Assembly: GCA_963753115.1 (NCBI GenBank)
Contig: CAVWBB010000024.1
Location: forward strand, 40,322 to 104,321
DNA length: 64,000 nt
From: Bog-473 sp963753115
Lineage (GTDB): Bacteria > Actinomycetota > Acidimicrobiia > Acidimicrobiales > RAAP-2
Reading direction: 5' to 3'
Shown here: one piece after another, positions 51,519-59,620 of the stretch
Numbering within the stretch: the first letter of the stretch is position 1
How the letters are laid out: every line of letters begins with the position of its first letter
Notes under the pieces: generated by a model
What the model saw: the letters and a program-made list of their open reading frames with translations, nothing else
Database searches by the model: none
What the model was told of the DNA's origin: nothing
Translations under genes and position numbers: made by a program

Positions 51519-52945
51519 GCGAGCCGACGCCGCCCGAGGTCCCTTACCGCTTCGCGCGCACGCACCAGACGGCCGAGGTCGTCGAGGCGTGGTCGTCGTT
51601 GGCCCCCGGCGAGGAGTCCGGCGTCACCGTCGGGGTGGCCGGCCGCATCATGCTCCTGCGCGACCAGGGCAAGGCCGCCTTCGCGGAGCTGCGCGACAAC
51701 TCGGGGACCATCCAGCTGTTCGCCCGTGCCGCGGAGATGGGGACGGAGAGCTTCGACGCGTTCACGAAGCGCAACCTCGGCGACTGGGTCGGGGTCACCG
51801 GTGAGGTCGTGCGGACGAGGCGGGGCGAGCTCTCGGTCAAGGTGGGCGAGTGGGTGCTGCTGGCCGAGGCGCGGCGGAACTTCGGCGACAAGTGGCACGG
51901 CGTCAGCGACGTCGAGACGCGCTACCGCCAGCGCGAGGTCGACCTGTGGGCCAACGAGCGCTCGCGCCAGCTCCTGCAGATGCGCAGCGACGTCGTGCGC
52001 CACATGCGGCGGCGCCTGTGGGAGCAGGGTTTCGTCGAGGTGGAGACGCCGCTGCTGCACCCCATCGCCGGTGGGGCTACGGCGCGGCCCTTCGTCACGC
52101 ACCACAACACGTTCGACACGGACTTCTACCTGCGCGTGGCGCCCGAGCTCTACCTCAAGCGGCTCGTCGTCGGGGGCTTCGACAAGGTGTTCGAGATCGG
52201 CCGCAGCTTCCGCAACGAGGGCATCTCGCCGCGCCACAACCCCGAGTTCACGACGCTCGAGCTCTACCAGGCCTACGCCGACTACACCGACACCATGGTC
52301 GTCTTCGAGGAGCTGGTGGCCGGGTTGGCGCTCGACGTGCGCGGCACGACGCAGCTCACCTACGGCGGGCGCGACCTCGACCTCACCACGCCGTGGCGCC
52401 GCGCCACCATGAGCGAGCTCGTGGCGGAGGCCACCGGGTTCAATCTCGACGTGCGCTCGCCGCGGGCCGAGCTGGCCAAGGTGGCGGGCGAGGTCGGCAT
52501 CGAGGTCGACGACGCGTGGGGCCCCGGCAAGATCCTCCTCGAGATCTACGAGAAGACCACCGAGCCGGAGCTGTGGGGCCCTGTCTTCGTCGTCGACTAC
52601 CCGGCCGAGGTGTCGCCCTTGGCCCGGCGCCACCGCGACGGGCCCGAGCTCGTGGAGCGCTACGAGCCCGTGGTGGCGGGCCGCGAGCTCGGCAACGGGT
52701 TCACCGAGCTCATCGACCCCGACGACCAACGCGCCCGTTTCGAGGAGCAGGCGGCCAAGGCCCGTGCCGGTGACGACGAGGAGTCCGCGGTGGTGGACGA
52801 GGACTATCTCCGCGCTCTCGAGTACGGGTTGCCCCCGACGTCCGGCTTCGGGCTCGGCGTCGACCGGCTGCTGATGCTGCTCGGCGACGTGCCCAACATC
52901 CGCGAGGTCATCGCCTTCCCCACGCTGCGGCCCGACCGGGGCTGA
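51515..52945 (+). CDS. lysS: lysyl-tRNA synthetase, class II
   Basis: Charges tRNA-Lys. 476 aa; N-terminal OB fold (VGVAGRIMLLRDQGKAAFAE), motif 2 EIGRSFRNEGISPRHNPEFT, motif 3 SGFGLGVDRLLMLLGD. ATG 51515 overlaps the end of coaX by four bases, the same order as in mycobacteria (coaX, one gene, lysS). Confidence 0.94.
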   Translation: MSEPTPPEVPYRFARTHQTAEVVEAWSSLAPGEESGVTVGVAGRIMLLRDQGKAAFAELRDNSGTIQLFARAAEMGTESFDAFTKRNLGDWVGVTGEVVRTRRGELSVKVGEWVLLAEARRNFGDKWHGVSDVETRYRQREVDLWANERSRQLLQMRSDVVRHMRRRLWEQGFVEVETPLLHPIAGGATARPFVTHHNTFDTDFYLRVAPELYLKRLVVGGFDKVFEIGRSFRNEGISPRHNPEFTTLELYQAYADYTDTMVVFEELVAGLALDVRGTTQLTYGGRDLDLTTPWRRATMSELVAEATGFNLDVRSPRAELAKVAGEVGIEVDDAWGPGKILLEIYEKTTEPELWGPVFVVDYPAEVSPLARRHRDGPELVERYEPVVAGRELGNGFTELIDPDDQRARFEEQAAKARAGDDEESAVVDEDYLRALEYGLPPTSGFGLGVDRLLMLLGDVPNIREVIAFPTLRPDRG

Positions 52946-53035
52946 GCCCTCCATTCTTCGATTCCCCTTACGTCGCGGCGCAATCGCTCACACCGCCATT
53001 ACAGGTTCCTCACACCTGGGGCTCACAGTAGGGCG

Positions 53036-53053
53036 TGCCGTCGAGCGACGGCA
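53036..53053. promoter_or_regulatory. perfect dyad upstream of a secreted protein gene
   Basis: TGCCGTCGagCGACGGCA is an 8-bp inverted repeat with a 2-bp centre, 38 bp before the ATG at 53091. A smaller hairpin CAGGTtcctcacACCTG lies at 53002-53018. Either could end the lysS transcript or bind a regulator. Confidence 0.45.
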
Positions 53054-53090
53054 GGTGCGCATCGAAGCGCCCAGAGTCCAAGGAGGACCC

Positions 53091-53468
53091 ATGATTCGCA
53101 AGTTCATCGCAGGTACGGCGGTTGTAGGGGCCATGACACTCGGTCTCGCCGGGGTGGCCGGCGCGGCGACCGGGTCGACCGGGTCGACCGGCAACACGGG
53201 GGCGACGAGTCCGGCGATCACGCCGTCGACCACGGTGTGCTCGCTCGTTCCGAAGCTCCAGGCACGGGTCCAGAAGATCGAGAGCAAGGTCGCAAGCGAG
53301 CTGCCCAAGGCGCAGGCCGCCGAGGCGAAGGCCAAGGCGGCGGGCCACACCAAGTTGGCCGACCGCATCGGGACGCGGATCACCAAAGCGCAGAAGCGCG
53401 AGACCACGGTCAACGCGCGGCTGGCCAAGCTGCAAGCAGCGTGCGGCACCGCATCGAGCGCCGGCTGA
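53091..53468 (+). CDS. small secreted helical protein
   Basis: Precursor of 125 aa. Strong AAGGAGG ribosome-binding site and a signal peptide (KFIAGTAVVGAMTLGLAGVA, Ala-Gly-Ala cleavage region). Then a Ser/Thr/Gly linker with GSTGSTGNTG, and a charged two-helix segment (LVPKLQARVQKIESKVASEL; RIGTRITKAQKRETTVNARL) with one Cys near each end (C57-like VCSLVP and ACGTAS) that could be bridged. Function unknown. Confidence 0.75.
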   Translation: MIRKFIAGTAVVGAMTLGLAGVAGAATGSTGSTGNTGATSPAITPSTTVCSLVPKLQARVQKIESKVASELPKAQAAEAKAKAAGHTKLADRIGTRITKAQKRETTVNARLAKLQAACGTASSAG

Positions 53469-53490
53469 TCAACGAATACGTGTGTGTCGA

Positions 53491-53530
53491 AAGCCGCCGC
53501 CGACCGGGAACCCCCCGGCGGCGGCGGCTT
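53491..53530 (+). terminator. GC-rich hairpin after the secreted protein gene
   Basis: AAGCCGCCGCCG (53491-53502) pairs with CGGCGGCGGCTT (53519-53530); the loop contains a further CCGG/CCGG pairing. There is no T-tract, as often in high-GC actinobacteria. It lies 22 bp after the stop codon, so it is a plausible terminator. Confidence 0.6.
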
Positions 53531-53596
53531 CGCGTCGGCGCGCATCGCTCGGCAGCCGAAGGGACGCGCATCGGTCGCGCCCTGCTCCCGGCTTGT

Positions 53597-54634
53597 TCAT
53601 GGAGCTGGTGCGGCACCGACACGGGCGCCTCTCACTGAGGCGGTCAGACCGCCCGGCCTCAAGCCGGAAGGTCGCTCAGGAGGTCGGCCACCAGCTGGGT
53701 GAGTCCCGCCGCGCAATTCGGGCGTGCGGATGCCGGCGGTGGCCTTCTGCGCGTCGTCGACGTAGCTGCGGGCCGCGTCGACGGCGACGCCGATCCCTCT
53801 CGACGCCATCACGATGGCGCGCGCCTTGTCGCGTTCGGGCTGGGCCAGCGGCGTCCCGAGCAGTGCCCGCAGGTCGGGGCCGGCGTCGGGGTCGTCGAGT
53901 GCCACGAGGGCCGGGAGCGTGTAGATGCCCTCGGCCAGGTCCTGTCCCGCTGGCTTCTTCAGCTGGCCGTCGGTGGCGGTGATGTCGAGGACGTCGTCGC
54001 GGATCTGGAAGACCATGCCGAAGCAATGGCCGAACGCGGTCAGGGCGTCGACCTCCGCCGCAGGCAGCCCGCCGGTCAGCGCGCCGATCCGGCATGACGT
54101 CGCGGTGAGTGCTGCCGTCTTGCCGCTGATGGCGGCGAAGTAGTCCTCGCGGGAGCGGGAGATCTGGAAGGCCGAGCGCACCTCGGTGACCTGGCCCTGG
54201 CACAGGCGGCCCAGCGTGTCGGCCAGGAGCTCGGCGATGTCGGTCCCGAGCCCGGCGGCGATGGCGGCACTGCGGGCCAACAGGTAGTCGCCGGCCACGA
54301 TGGCGACCAGGTTCCCGAAACGGCTGTTGACGCTCTCGACGTTGCGCCTGATCGTCGCCTCGTCAATGACGTCGTCGTGGTACAGGGAGGCGAGGTGGAC
54401 GAGCTCCACGGCGACCCCGCCCATCAGGTCGTCCTCGGTGGGGTCGTGGCCGCCCCCCGTGGCCGCGGCCAGCACGAGGAGGGGCCGGAGCCGCTTGCCG
54501 CCGGCGGCGATGAGGTGGGTGGTCACCTCATCGAGAAAGCCGTCACCTGTGACAACAGAGGCGGTGAGCAGGGGTTCCAGTCGCCGCAGTCCCTCTTGCA
54601 GGCGAGGCAGGCCGATGGCCTCGGTCGGGTTCAC
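53597..54634 (-). CDS. polyprenyl diphosphate synthase, probable C-terminal frameshift
   Basis: Trans-isoprenyl chain-elongating enzyme (about 320-345 aa). First Asp-rich motif LASLYHDDVIDEATIRR and second FGMVFQIRDDVLDITA are intact, with GGKRLRPLL, GDYLLARSA and DLAEGIYTLPALVAL. It makes a long prenyl diphosphate for menaquinone or similar lipids; the CDS sits near clpC. Near 53715-53745 the frame changes character: the neighbouring frame reads PNCAAGLTQLVADLLSDLPA and stops at 53659, the normal family ending, while the annotated frame continues with proline/arginine-rich sequence to 53597. GTG 54634 follows a -10 element at leaderless spacing. Confidence 0.8.
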   Translation of the reverse strand: MNPTEAIGLPRLQEGLRRLEPLLTASVVTGDGFLDEVTTHLIAAGGKRLRPLLVLAAATGGGHDPTEDDLMGGVAVELVHLASLYHDDVIDEATIRRNVESVNSRFGNLVAIVAGDYLLARSAAIAAGLGTDIAELLADTLGRLCQGQVTEVRSAFQISRSREDYFAAISGKTAALTATSCRIGALTGGLPAAEVDALTAFGHCFGMVFQIRDDVLDITATDGQLKKPAGQDLAEGIYTLPALVALDDPDAGPDLRALLGTPLAQPERDKARAIVMASRGIGVAVDAARSYVDDAQKATAGIRTPELRGGTHPAGGRPPERPSGLRPGGLTASVRGARVGAAPAP

Positions 54635-54642
54635 TGGTCCAA

Positions 54643-54673
54643 ACGTTAGGGCACGAGTGCCGAATGTCGACAA
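54643..54673 (-). promoter_or_regulatory. promoter for the polyprenyl synthase, probably leaderless
   Basis: On the minus strand TTGTCG (54668-54673) and TAACGT (54643-54648) are separated by 19 bp, and the GTG start begins 9 bases after TAACGT. No Shine-Dalgarno is present, which fits a leaderless mRNA. Confidence 0.45.
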
Positions 54674-54816
54674 CTGCCAGGTAGAAGGGGGCGAAGGAAA
54701 ACTCTCCGGCCTGGGTTTTCCGTGTGGATGCGGGCCCCGCGGGCTGCGGCGTGATGGACTAAGGCCACAGGTACACTGAACCGAGAAGCAAGAGGAAACA
54801 AGGAGAGGCGGTCAGG

Positions 54817-57327
54817 GTGTTCGAACGTTTCACCGACCGGGCCCGGAGGGTGTTGGTGCTGGCGCAAGAAGAAGCGCGCCTGCTCAATCACAGCTTCATC
54901 GGTACCGAGCACATTCTCCTCGGGTTGATCCACGAGGGCGAGGGCGTTGCCGCGAAGGCTCTGGAGTCCCTGGGGATCTCGCTCGAGGCCGTGCGCGAGA
55001 AGGTGGAAGAGACGATCGGCATGGCCGGCACGGCGCCGAGCGGCTCACCGCCGTTCACGCCCCGGGCCAAGAAGGTGCTCGAGCTCTCGCTGCGCGAGGC
55101 GCTGCAACTGGGGCACAGCTACATCGGCACCGAGCACATGCTCCTCGGCCTCGTGCGTGAGGGAGAGGGTGTCGCGGCCACCGTCCTGGTGAGCCTCGGA
55201 GCCGACCTCGGCCGTGTGCGCCAGCAGGTGATCCAGCTGATGTCGGGCAACCAGGGCAAGGAGTCCGTCGGCGCCAGCCAGGGCGCGGGCTCGGGCGACA
55301 ACCCTTCGGGTTCGCCGGTCCTCGACCAGTTCGGCCGCAACCTGACCCAGCTCGCCCGTGACGGCAAGCTCGACCCGGTCATCGGACGTGCAAAAGAGAT
55401 CGAACGCGTGATGCAGGTCCTGTCGCGCCGCACCAAGAACAACCCCGTCCTCATCGGCGAGCCCGGTGTCGGCAAGACGGCCATCGTCGAGGGACTGGCC
55501 CAGCGCATCGTCTCCAACGAGGTGCCCGAGACGCTGACGGGCAAGCAGCTCTACACGCTCGACCTCGGCGCGCTCGTGGCGGGCAGCCGCTACCGCGGTG
55601 ACTTCGAGGAGCGCTTGAAGAAGGTCCTCAAGGAGATCCGCACGCGCGGCGACATCGTCCTCTTCATCGACGAGATCCACACCCTGGTCGGTGCGGGCGC
55701 CGCCGAGGGTGCGATCGACGCTGCCTCCATCCTCAAGCCGATGCTGGCCCGCGGCGAGCTGCAGACCGTCGGCGCCACGACGATCGACGAGTACCGCAAG
55801 CACCTGGAGAAGGACGCCGCCCTCGAGCGGCGCTTCCAGCCCGTCAAGGTCGACCAGCCGACGGTGGCGTTGACCATCGACATCCTCAAGGGCCTGCGCG
55901 ACCGCTACGAGTCGCACCACGCCGTCAGCATCACCGACCAGGCCCTCGTCGCCGCGGCCAACCTGGCCGACCGCTACCTGGCCGACCGGTACCTGCCGGA
56001 CAAGGCGATCGACCTCATCGACGAGGCGGGCAGCCGCCTGCGCATCCGCCGCATGAGCACGCCGCCGGACGCCAAGAAGCTCGACGAGGAGATCGCCCGC
56101 CTGCGGGCCGACAAGGAAGCCGCCATCGAGAAGGGCGCCTTCGAGCAGGCCAAGAAGCTGGCCGAGCAGGAGAAGGAGCGCCTGGACCGCAAGGAGAGCC
56201 AGGAGGCCGAACTGCGGGCCGAGGGCGTCGACCTGTTCGACGTCGTGGACGAAGAGGTCATCGCCGAGGTGCTGGCCGCCTGGACGGGCATTCCCGTCTA
56301 CCGCCTCACCGAGGAGGAGACCGCGAAGCTCCTCCGCATGGAGGACGAGCTGCACAAGCGTGTGATCGGCCAGGAGGAGGCGCTCAAGGCGCTGTCCCGG
56401 GCGATCCGCCGCACCCGTGCCGGCCTCAAGGACCCCAAGCGGCCCAGCGGGTCGTTCATCTTCCTCGGGCCGACGGGTGTCGGGAAGACGGAGCTCGCCA
56501 AGACGCTGGCCGAGTTCCTCTTCGACGACGAGGACGCGCTCATTCAGCTCGACATGTCCGAGTACATGGAGAAGCACACGGTCAGCCGGCTGGTCGGCTC
56601 GCCTCCCGGCTACGTCGGGTACGAAGAGGGCGGCCAGCTCACCGAGGCCGTGCGGCGCAAGCCGTTCTCCGTCGTGCTCTTCGACGAGGTCGAGAAGGCG
56701 CACCCCGACGTGTTCAACACGCTGCTGCAGATCCTCGAGGACGGGCGGCTCACGGACGCACAGGGTCGCTCGGTCGACTTCAAGAACACCGTGCTGATCA
56801 TGACGTCGAACCTCGGCACGGCCGACCTGCGCAAGGCGAACATCGGTTTTGCCAAGACGTCGGAGGCGGTCACCTACGAGCGGATGAAGGCGAAGGTGGA
56901 CGAGGCGCTCAAGGCGCACTTCCGCCCCGAGTTCCTGAACCGCATCGACGAGGTGATCGTGTTCCACGAGCTCTCGCGGGCCGAGGTCACCGAGATCGTC
57001 GATCTCCTCATGTCGCGGACCGTCAAGCAGCTGTCGGATCAGGGCATCGGCCTCGAGCTGACGCCGGCTGCCCGGGCCCACCTGGCCGAGAAGGGCTACG
57101 ACCCCCAGCTGGGAGCACGGCCACTGCGCCGGGCGATCCAGCAGCTGGTCGAGGACCCGTTGTCCGAGCGCATCCTCTGGAAGGAATTCCGCGTCGGCGA
57201 GACCATCGTCGTCGACGTCGAGGAATCGCCCATCGACGGCGAGGGCCCGCAGCTCAGCTTCACGGCGATTGAGGGGATCCAGCCTCCGCCGCTGGAGCTC
57301 GCCGGTGCCGGCGCCGACGCCGAATAG
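54817..57327 (+). CDS. clpC: ATP-dependent Clp protease ATPase subunit ClpC
   Basis: AAA+ unfoldase of 836 aa that feeds ClpP. Two N-terminal Clp repeats (FTDRARRVLVLAQEEARLLN, then a second starting FTPRAKKVLELSLREALQLG). NBD1 has GEPGVGKTAIVEGL and LFIDEIHTLVGAG, a middle coiled domain follows (~405-470), and NBD2 has GPTGVGKTELAKTL and VLFDEVEKAHPDVFN. The C-terminal domain ends in acidic residues. GTG 54817 follows AAGGAG; a TACACT hexamer at 54772-54777 is a possible -10. Its stop directly abuts the convergent GNAT gene's stop. Confidence 0.95.
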   Translation: MFERFTDRARRVLVLAQEEARLLNHSFIGTEHILLGLIHEGEGVAAKALESLGISLEAVREKVEETIGMAGTAPSGSPPFTPRAKKVLELSLREALQLGHSYIGTEHMLLGLVREGEGVAATVLVSLGADLGRVRQQVIQLMSGNQGKESVGASQGAGSGDNPSGSPVLDQFGRNLTQLARDGKLDPVIGRAKEIERVMQVLSRRTKNNPVLIGEPGVGKTAIVEGLAQRIVSNEVPETLTGKQLYTLDLGALVAGSRYRGDFEERLKKVLKEIRTRGDIVLFIDEIHTLVGAGAAEGAIDAASILKPMLARGELQTVGATTIDEYRKHLEKDAALERRFQPVKVDQPTVALTIDILKGLRDRYESHHAVSITDQALVAAANLADRYLADRYLPDKAIDLIDEAGSRLRIRRMSTPPDAKKLDEEIARLRADKEAAIEKGAFEQAKKLAEQEKERLDRKESQEAELRAEGVDLFDVVDEEVIAEVLAAWTGIPVYRLTEEETAKLLRMEDELHKRVIGQEEALKALSRAIRRTRAGLKDPKRPSGSFIFLGPTGVGKTELAKTLAEFLFDDEDALIQLDMSEYMEKHTVSRLVGSPPGYVGYEEGGQLTEAVRRKPFSVVLFDEVEKAHPDVFNTLLQILEDGRLTDAQGRSVDFKNTVLIMTSNLGTADLRKANIGFAKTSEAVTYERMKAKVDEALKAHFRPEFLNRIDEVIVFHELSRAEVTEIVDLLMSRTVKQLSDQGIGLELTPAARAHLAEKGYDPQLGARPLRRAIQQLVEDPLSERILWKEFRVGETIVVDVEESPIDGEGPQLSFTAIEGIQPPPLELAGAGADAE

Positions 57328-57888
57328 TCACTCCCAGCAGTAGCTGAACTCCCCGCGCAGCCTCGAGCTGTAGTCGGGGAGTCGGCGCGCCTGGAAGTTG
57401 GGGTTGTCCGCGCCGACGGGTGGGTAGCTGAGCCCGAGCGGGCCCGCCGGTTCGAAGCCGAACCGGCTGTAGTAGCCGGGGTCGCCGAGGAGCACCAACA
57501 GGGGCCAGCGCCGTCCTTCCGCCGCCTCGATCAGCGCGCCCATGAGCGCCCGGCCGATGCCGTGTCCCTGGTGCGCCGCGGCCACGCAGACCGGAGCCAC
57601 CCCGGCCACGTCCGTGGCGCGCCCGTCGAGGCGTCCCGGCGCGGCCAGGAGGTGGCCGACGAGTTCGTCGGCGCCGGCACTGGCGTCGGCCTTGGGGTTG
57701 GGGTCTGCGGCCCCGTCGACGGCCACGAGCTCAATCAGGGATCGGCCCTGTCGGGCTTTCCAGGTGTCGCGGACGATCGTGAGCTCCTCGCCGGGGTCGC
57801 GTGTCGTGCCGTACGAGAACGCGTCGCCCACGACGGCCAGGATCCCGTTCGCGTCGTCCGCGCGCGCCGGGCGGACGACCTGCGTCAT
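57328..57888 (-). CDS. GNAT N-acetyltransferase, YhbS-like
   Basis: 186 aa. Starts VRPARADDANGILAVVGDAF; the acetyl-CoA loop is VAPVCVAAAHQGHGIGRALM (QxxGxG/A) followed by LLVLLGDPGYYSRFGFEPAG, the YhbS-type GDPGYYxRFGF signature. Substrate unknown. ATG 57888 was chosen at the family N-terminus, although the frame is open far upstream through a hexamer repeat. Confidence 0.85.
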   Translation of the reverse strand: MTQVVRPARADDANGILAVVGDAFSYGTTRDPGEELTIVRDTWKARQGRSLIELVAVDGAADPNPKADASAGADELVGHLLAAPGRLDGRATDVAGVAPVCVAAAHQGHGIGRALMGALIEAAEGRRWPLLVLLGDPGYYSRFGFEPAGPLGLSYPPVGADNPNFQARRLPDYSSRLRGEFSYCWE

Positions 57889-57942
57889 GCGCGCCGCGCC
57901 GCCCGGGACGCACCGGGGCGATGTCCCGTCCATCCTTTGAGC

Positions 57943-57981
57943 CTGCCACTGCCACTGCCACTGCCACTGCCACTGCCACTG
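57943..57981. repeat. six tandem CTGCCA hexamers
   Basis: Exact copies at 57943-57978 followed by CTG. On the minus strand the repeats lie 55 bp upstream of the GNAT start and, in its open upstream frame, would read as alternating Gln-Trp. Copy-number change would not alter frame but could change promoter spacing. Confidence 0.85.
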
Positions 57982-58042
57982 ACGCCGGCAGATCGCCGGC
58001 TGGGCCGGGGCCGTCCCCACCGACCGAGAGTGCGGGGTGTGC

Positions 58043-58082
58043 CTCAAAAAACTATTCGCAGATCTGTTTAGAGTTCTTCGAG
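58043..58082. promoter_or_regulatory. AT-rich degenerate dyad upstream of radA
   Basis: CTCaAAAAACTAT … TTTAGAGTTCTTcGAG forms an imperfect inverted repeat in otherwise GC-rich DNA, 68 bp before radA. It resembles the dyad at 37463-37498 (shared CTCAAAAA-CTAT and TTTA-AGTT-T). Possible protein-binding site. Confidence 0.4.
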
Positions 58083-58150
58083 AGTACCCCCGGCGCTCAC
58101 GCCCTCGACAGGTCCGCCGCGTTGTGACACCCCTCCCGTAGGGTGCCGCC

Positions 58151-59620
58151 ATGGCCTCGGCTCCCCGTGCGCGCTTCCGTGCCGACGCGGGCGACGGCGC
58201 CTTCTTGTGCTCGGCCTGCACCGCCACTGCCTTGCGCTGGACAGGACGCTGTCCCGCCTGCGGTGAGTGGAACACGCTCGGCCCCGCGCCGGCACGCAAA
58301 GCCAGCACCAAAGCGGCACCGGCCGGTGGCCCGTCCGCGTCGCCACTGGCCGACGTCTCGACCGACGGCACCCACCCCCTGGCGACGGGCGTCAGCGAGC
58401 TCGACCGGGTCATGGGCGGCGGCGTGGTGGCCGGCTCGGTCACCCTGCTGTTCGGTCCCCCCGGGATCGGCAAGTCGACGCTGCTCTTCCAGGTGCTCTC
58501 GTCGTTGGCGGCGACCGGCGTCGACGTCATGCTGGCCTCGGCCGAGGAGTCGCTGGCCCAGGTGCGGGGACGGGCCTCGCGCATCGGCCTCGTGCCGAGG
58601 CATCTCCTCGCGCTCGAGGGGCCCGACGTCGAGGCGATCGAGGCCGCCGTCGAGCATCACCGCCCGGCCCTGGTGGTGGTCGACTCGCTCCAGTCGGTCT
58701 CCGACCCCGAACTGGGCCAGCCCGCCGGCAGCTTGGCCCAGGTGCGCTGCTGCGTCGAGCGCCTGACCCGCATGGCGAAGTCGACCGGAGCACCGCTCCT
58801 CCTGGTGGGTCACGTGACCAAAGACGGCGACCTGGCCGGGCCGCGGGCGGTCGAGCACCTGGTCGACACGGTCCTCTCCTTCGATGGCGACCGGCACCAC
58901 GCCCTGCGCGTGCTCACCTCGGTGAAGCATCGCTTCGGCCCCGCCGGCGAGGTGGGCATCTTCGAGATGCGCGACGACGGCCTGCGCGCCGTCCCTGATC
59001 CGGGTCCACTCCTCCTGGGCGACCGCATGGCCGGGGTCCCCGGCAGCGTGGTCGTCCCTGTCCTGCAGGGCCGGCGGCCACTGCTGGTCGAGGTGCAGGC
59101 GCTCCTCGGTCCAGGGAACGGCGGTGGCAGCGGGCCGCCCCGCCCGCAGGCACTGGGGATCGACGCCGCGCGGGCCAACCTTCTTCTGGCCGTCCTGGCC
59201 TGCCGCACTGCGGTCGAGATCCCGGCCTCGGCCCAGATGTTCGCCGCCGCCGTGGGCGGCATCACCGTGACCGAGCCGGCGGCCGACCTGGCCGTTGCCC
59301 TGGCCATGGCCTCCGTCATCACCGACGTCCCCGTGCCACCCGATGTGGTGGTCTTCGGAGAACTCGGCCTGGCCGGCGAGGTGCGGACCGTCCCGGGCGC
59401 GGATCGTCGCCTCGCCGAGGCGCACCGGGCCGGCTTCACGCGGGCGCTGGTGCCGGCCTCCATGGCGAGCGCGCCCGTCGTGGCGCCCCCCGGCCTCACC
59501 GTGCACGGTGTGCGGACGCTGGCCGAAGCCCTCAGCCTGGTCCGATCGGAGGCCGACGCCCGGGTCGCGCCGGGTACGATGCCCGAGTGGCCGACGGTGC
59601 CGGCGGCAGCCAGCCTCTGA
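58151..59620 (+). CDS. radA: DNA repair protein RadA/Sms
   Basis: Branch-migration helicase-like protein of 489 aa. Zinc finger C20-x2-C23 and C34-x2-C37 (FLCSACTATALRWTGRCPAC), RecA-like core with Walker A FGPPGIGKSTLL, then the RadA signature that is usually KNRFG and here KHRFGPAGEVGIFEM, and a Lon-type C-terminal domain (DLAVALAMASVITDVP, VVFGELGLAGEVR). ATG 58151. It overlaps disA by 34 bases. Confidence 0.93.
   Translation: MASAPRARFRADAGDGAFLCSACTATALRWTGRCPACGEWNTLGPAPARKASTKAAPAGGPSASPLADVSTDGTHPLATGVSELDRVMGGGVVAGSVTLLFGPPGIGKSTLLFQVLSSLAATGVDVMLASAEESLAQVRGRASRIGLVPRHLLALEGPDVEAIEAAVEHHRPALVVVDSLQSVSDPELGQPAGSLAQVRCCVERLTRMAKSTGAPLLLVGHVTKDGDLAGPRAVEHLVDTVLSFDGDRHHALRVLTSVKHRFGPAGEVGIFEMRDDGLRAVPDPGPLLLGDRMAGVPGSVVVPVLQGRRPLLVEVQALLGPGNGGGSGPPRPQALGIDAARANLLLAVLACRTAVEIPASAQMFAAAVGGITVTEPAADLAVALAMASVITDVPVPPDVVVFGELGLAGEVRTVPGADRRLAEAHRAGFTRALVPASMASAPVVAPPGLTVHGVRTLAEALSLVRSEADARVAPGTMPEWPTVPAAASL

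Noticed and set aside
53491..53530. Classical Rho-independent terminator
   Set aside because: Stem is convincing but there is no U-tract, so it is listed only as a plausible GC-rich terminator.
55045..57081. 678-codon frame opposite clpC
   Set aside because: Leu/Val/Asp/Gly-rich antisense translation of ClpC, no family resemblance.
57943..57981. CRISPR or iteron array
   Set aside because: Units are 6 bp with no spacers and no replication gene nearby.
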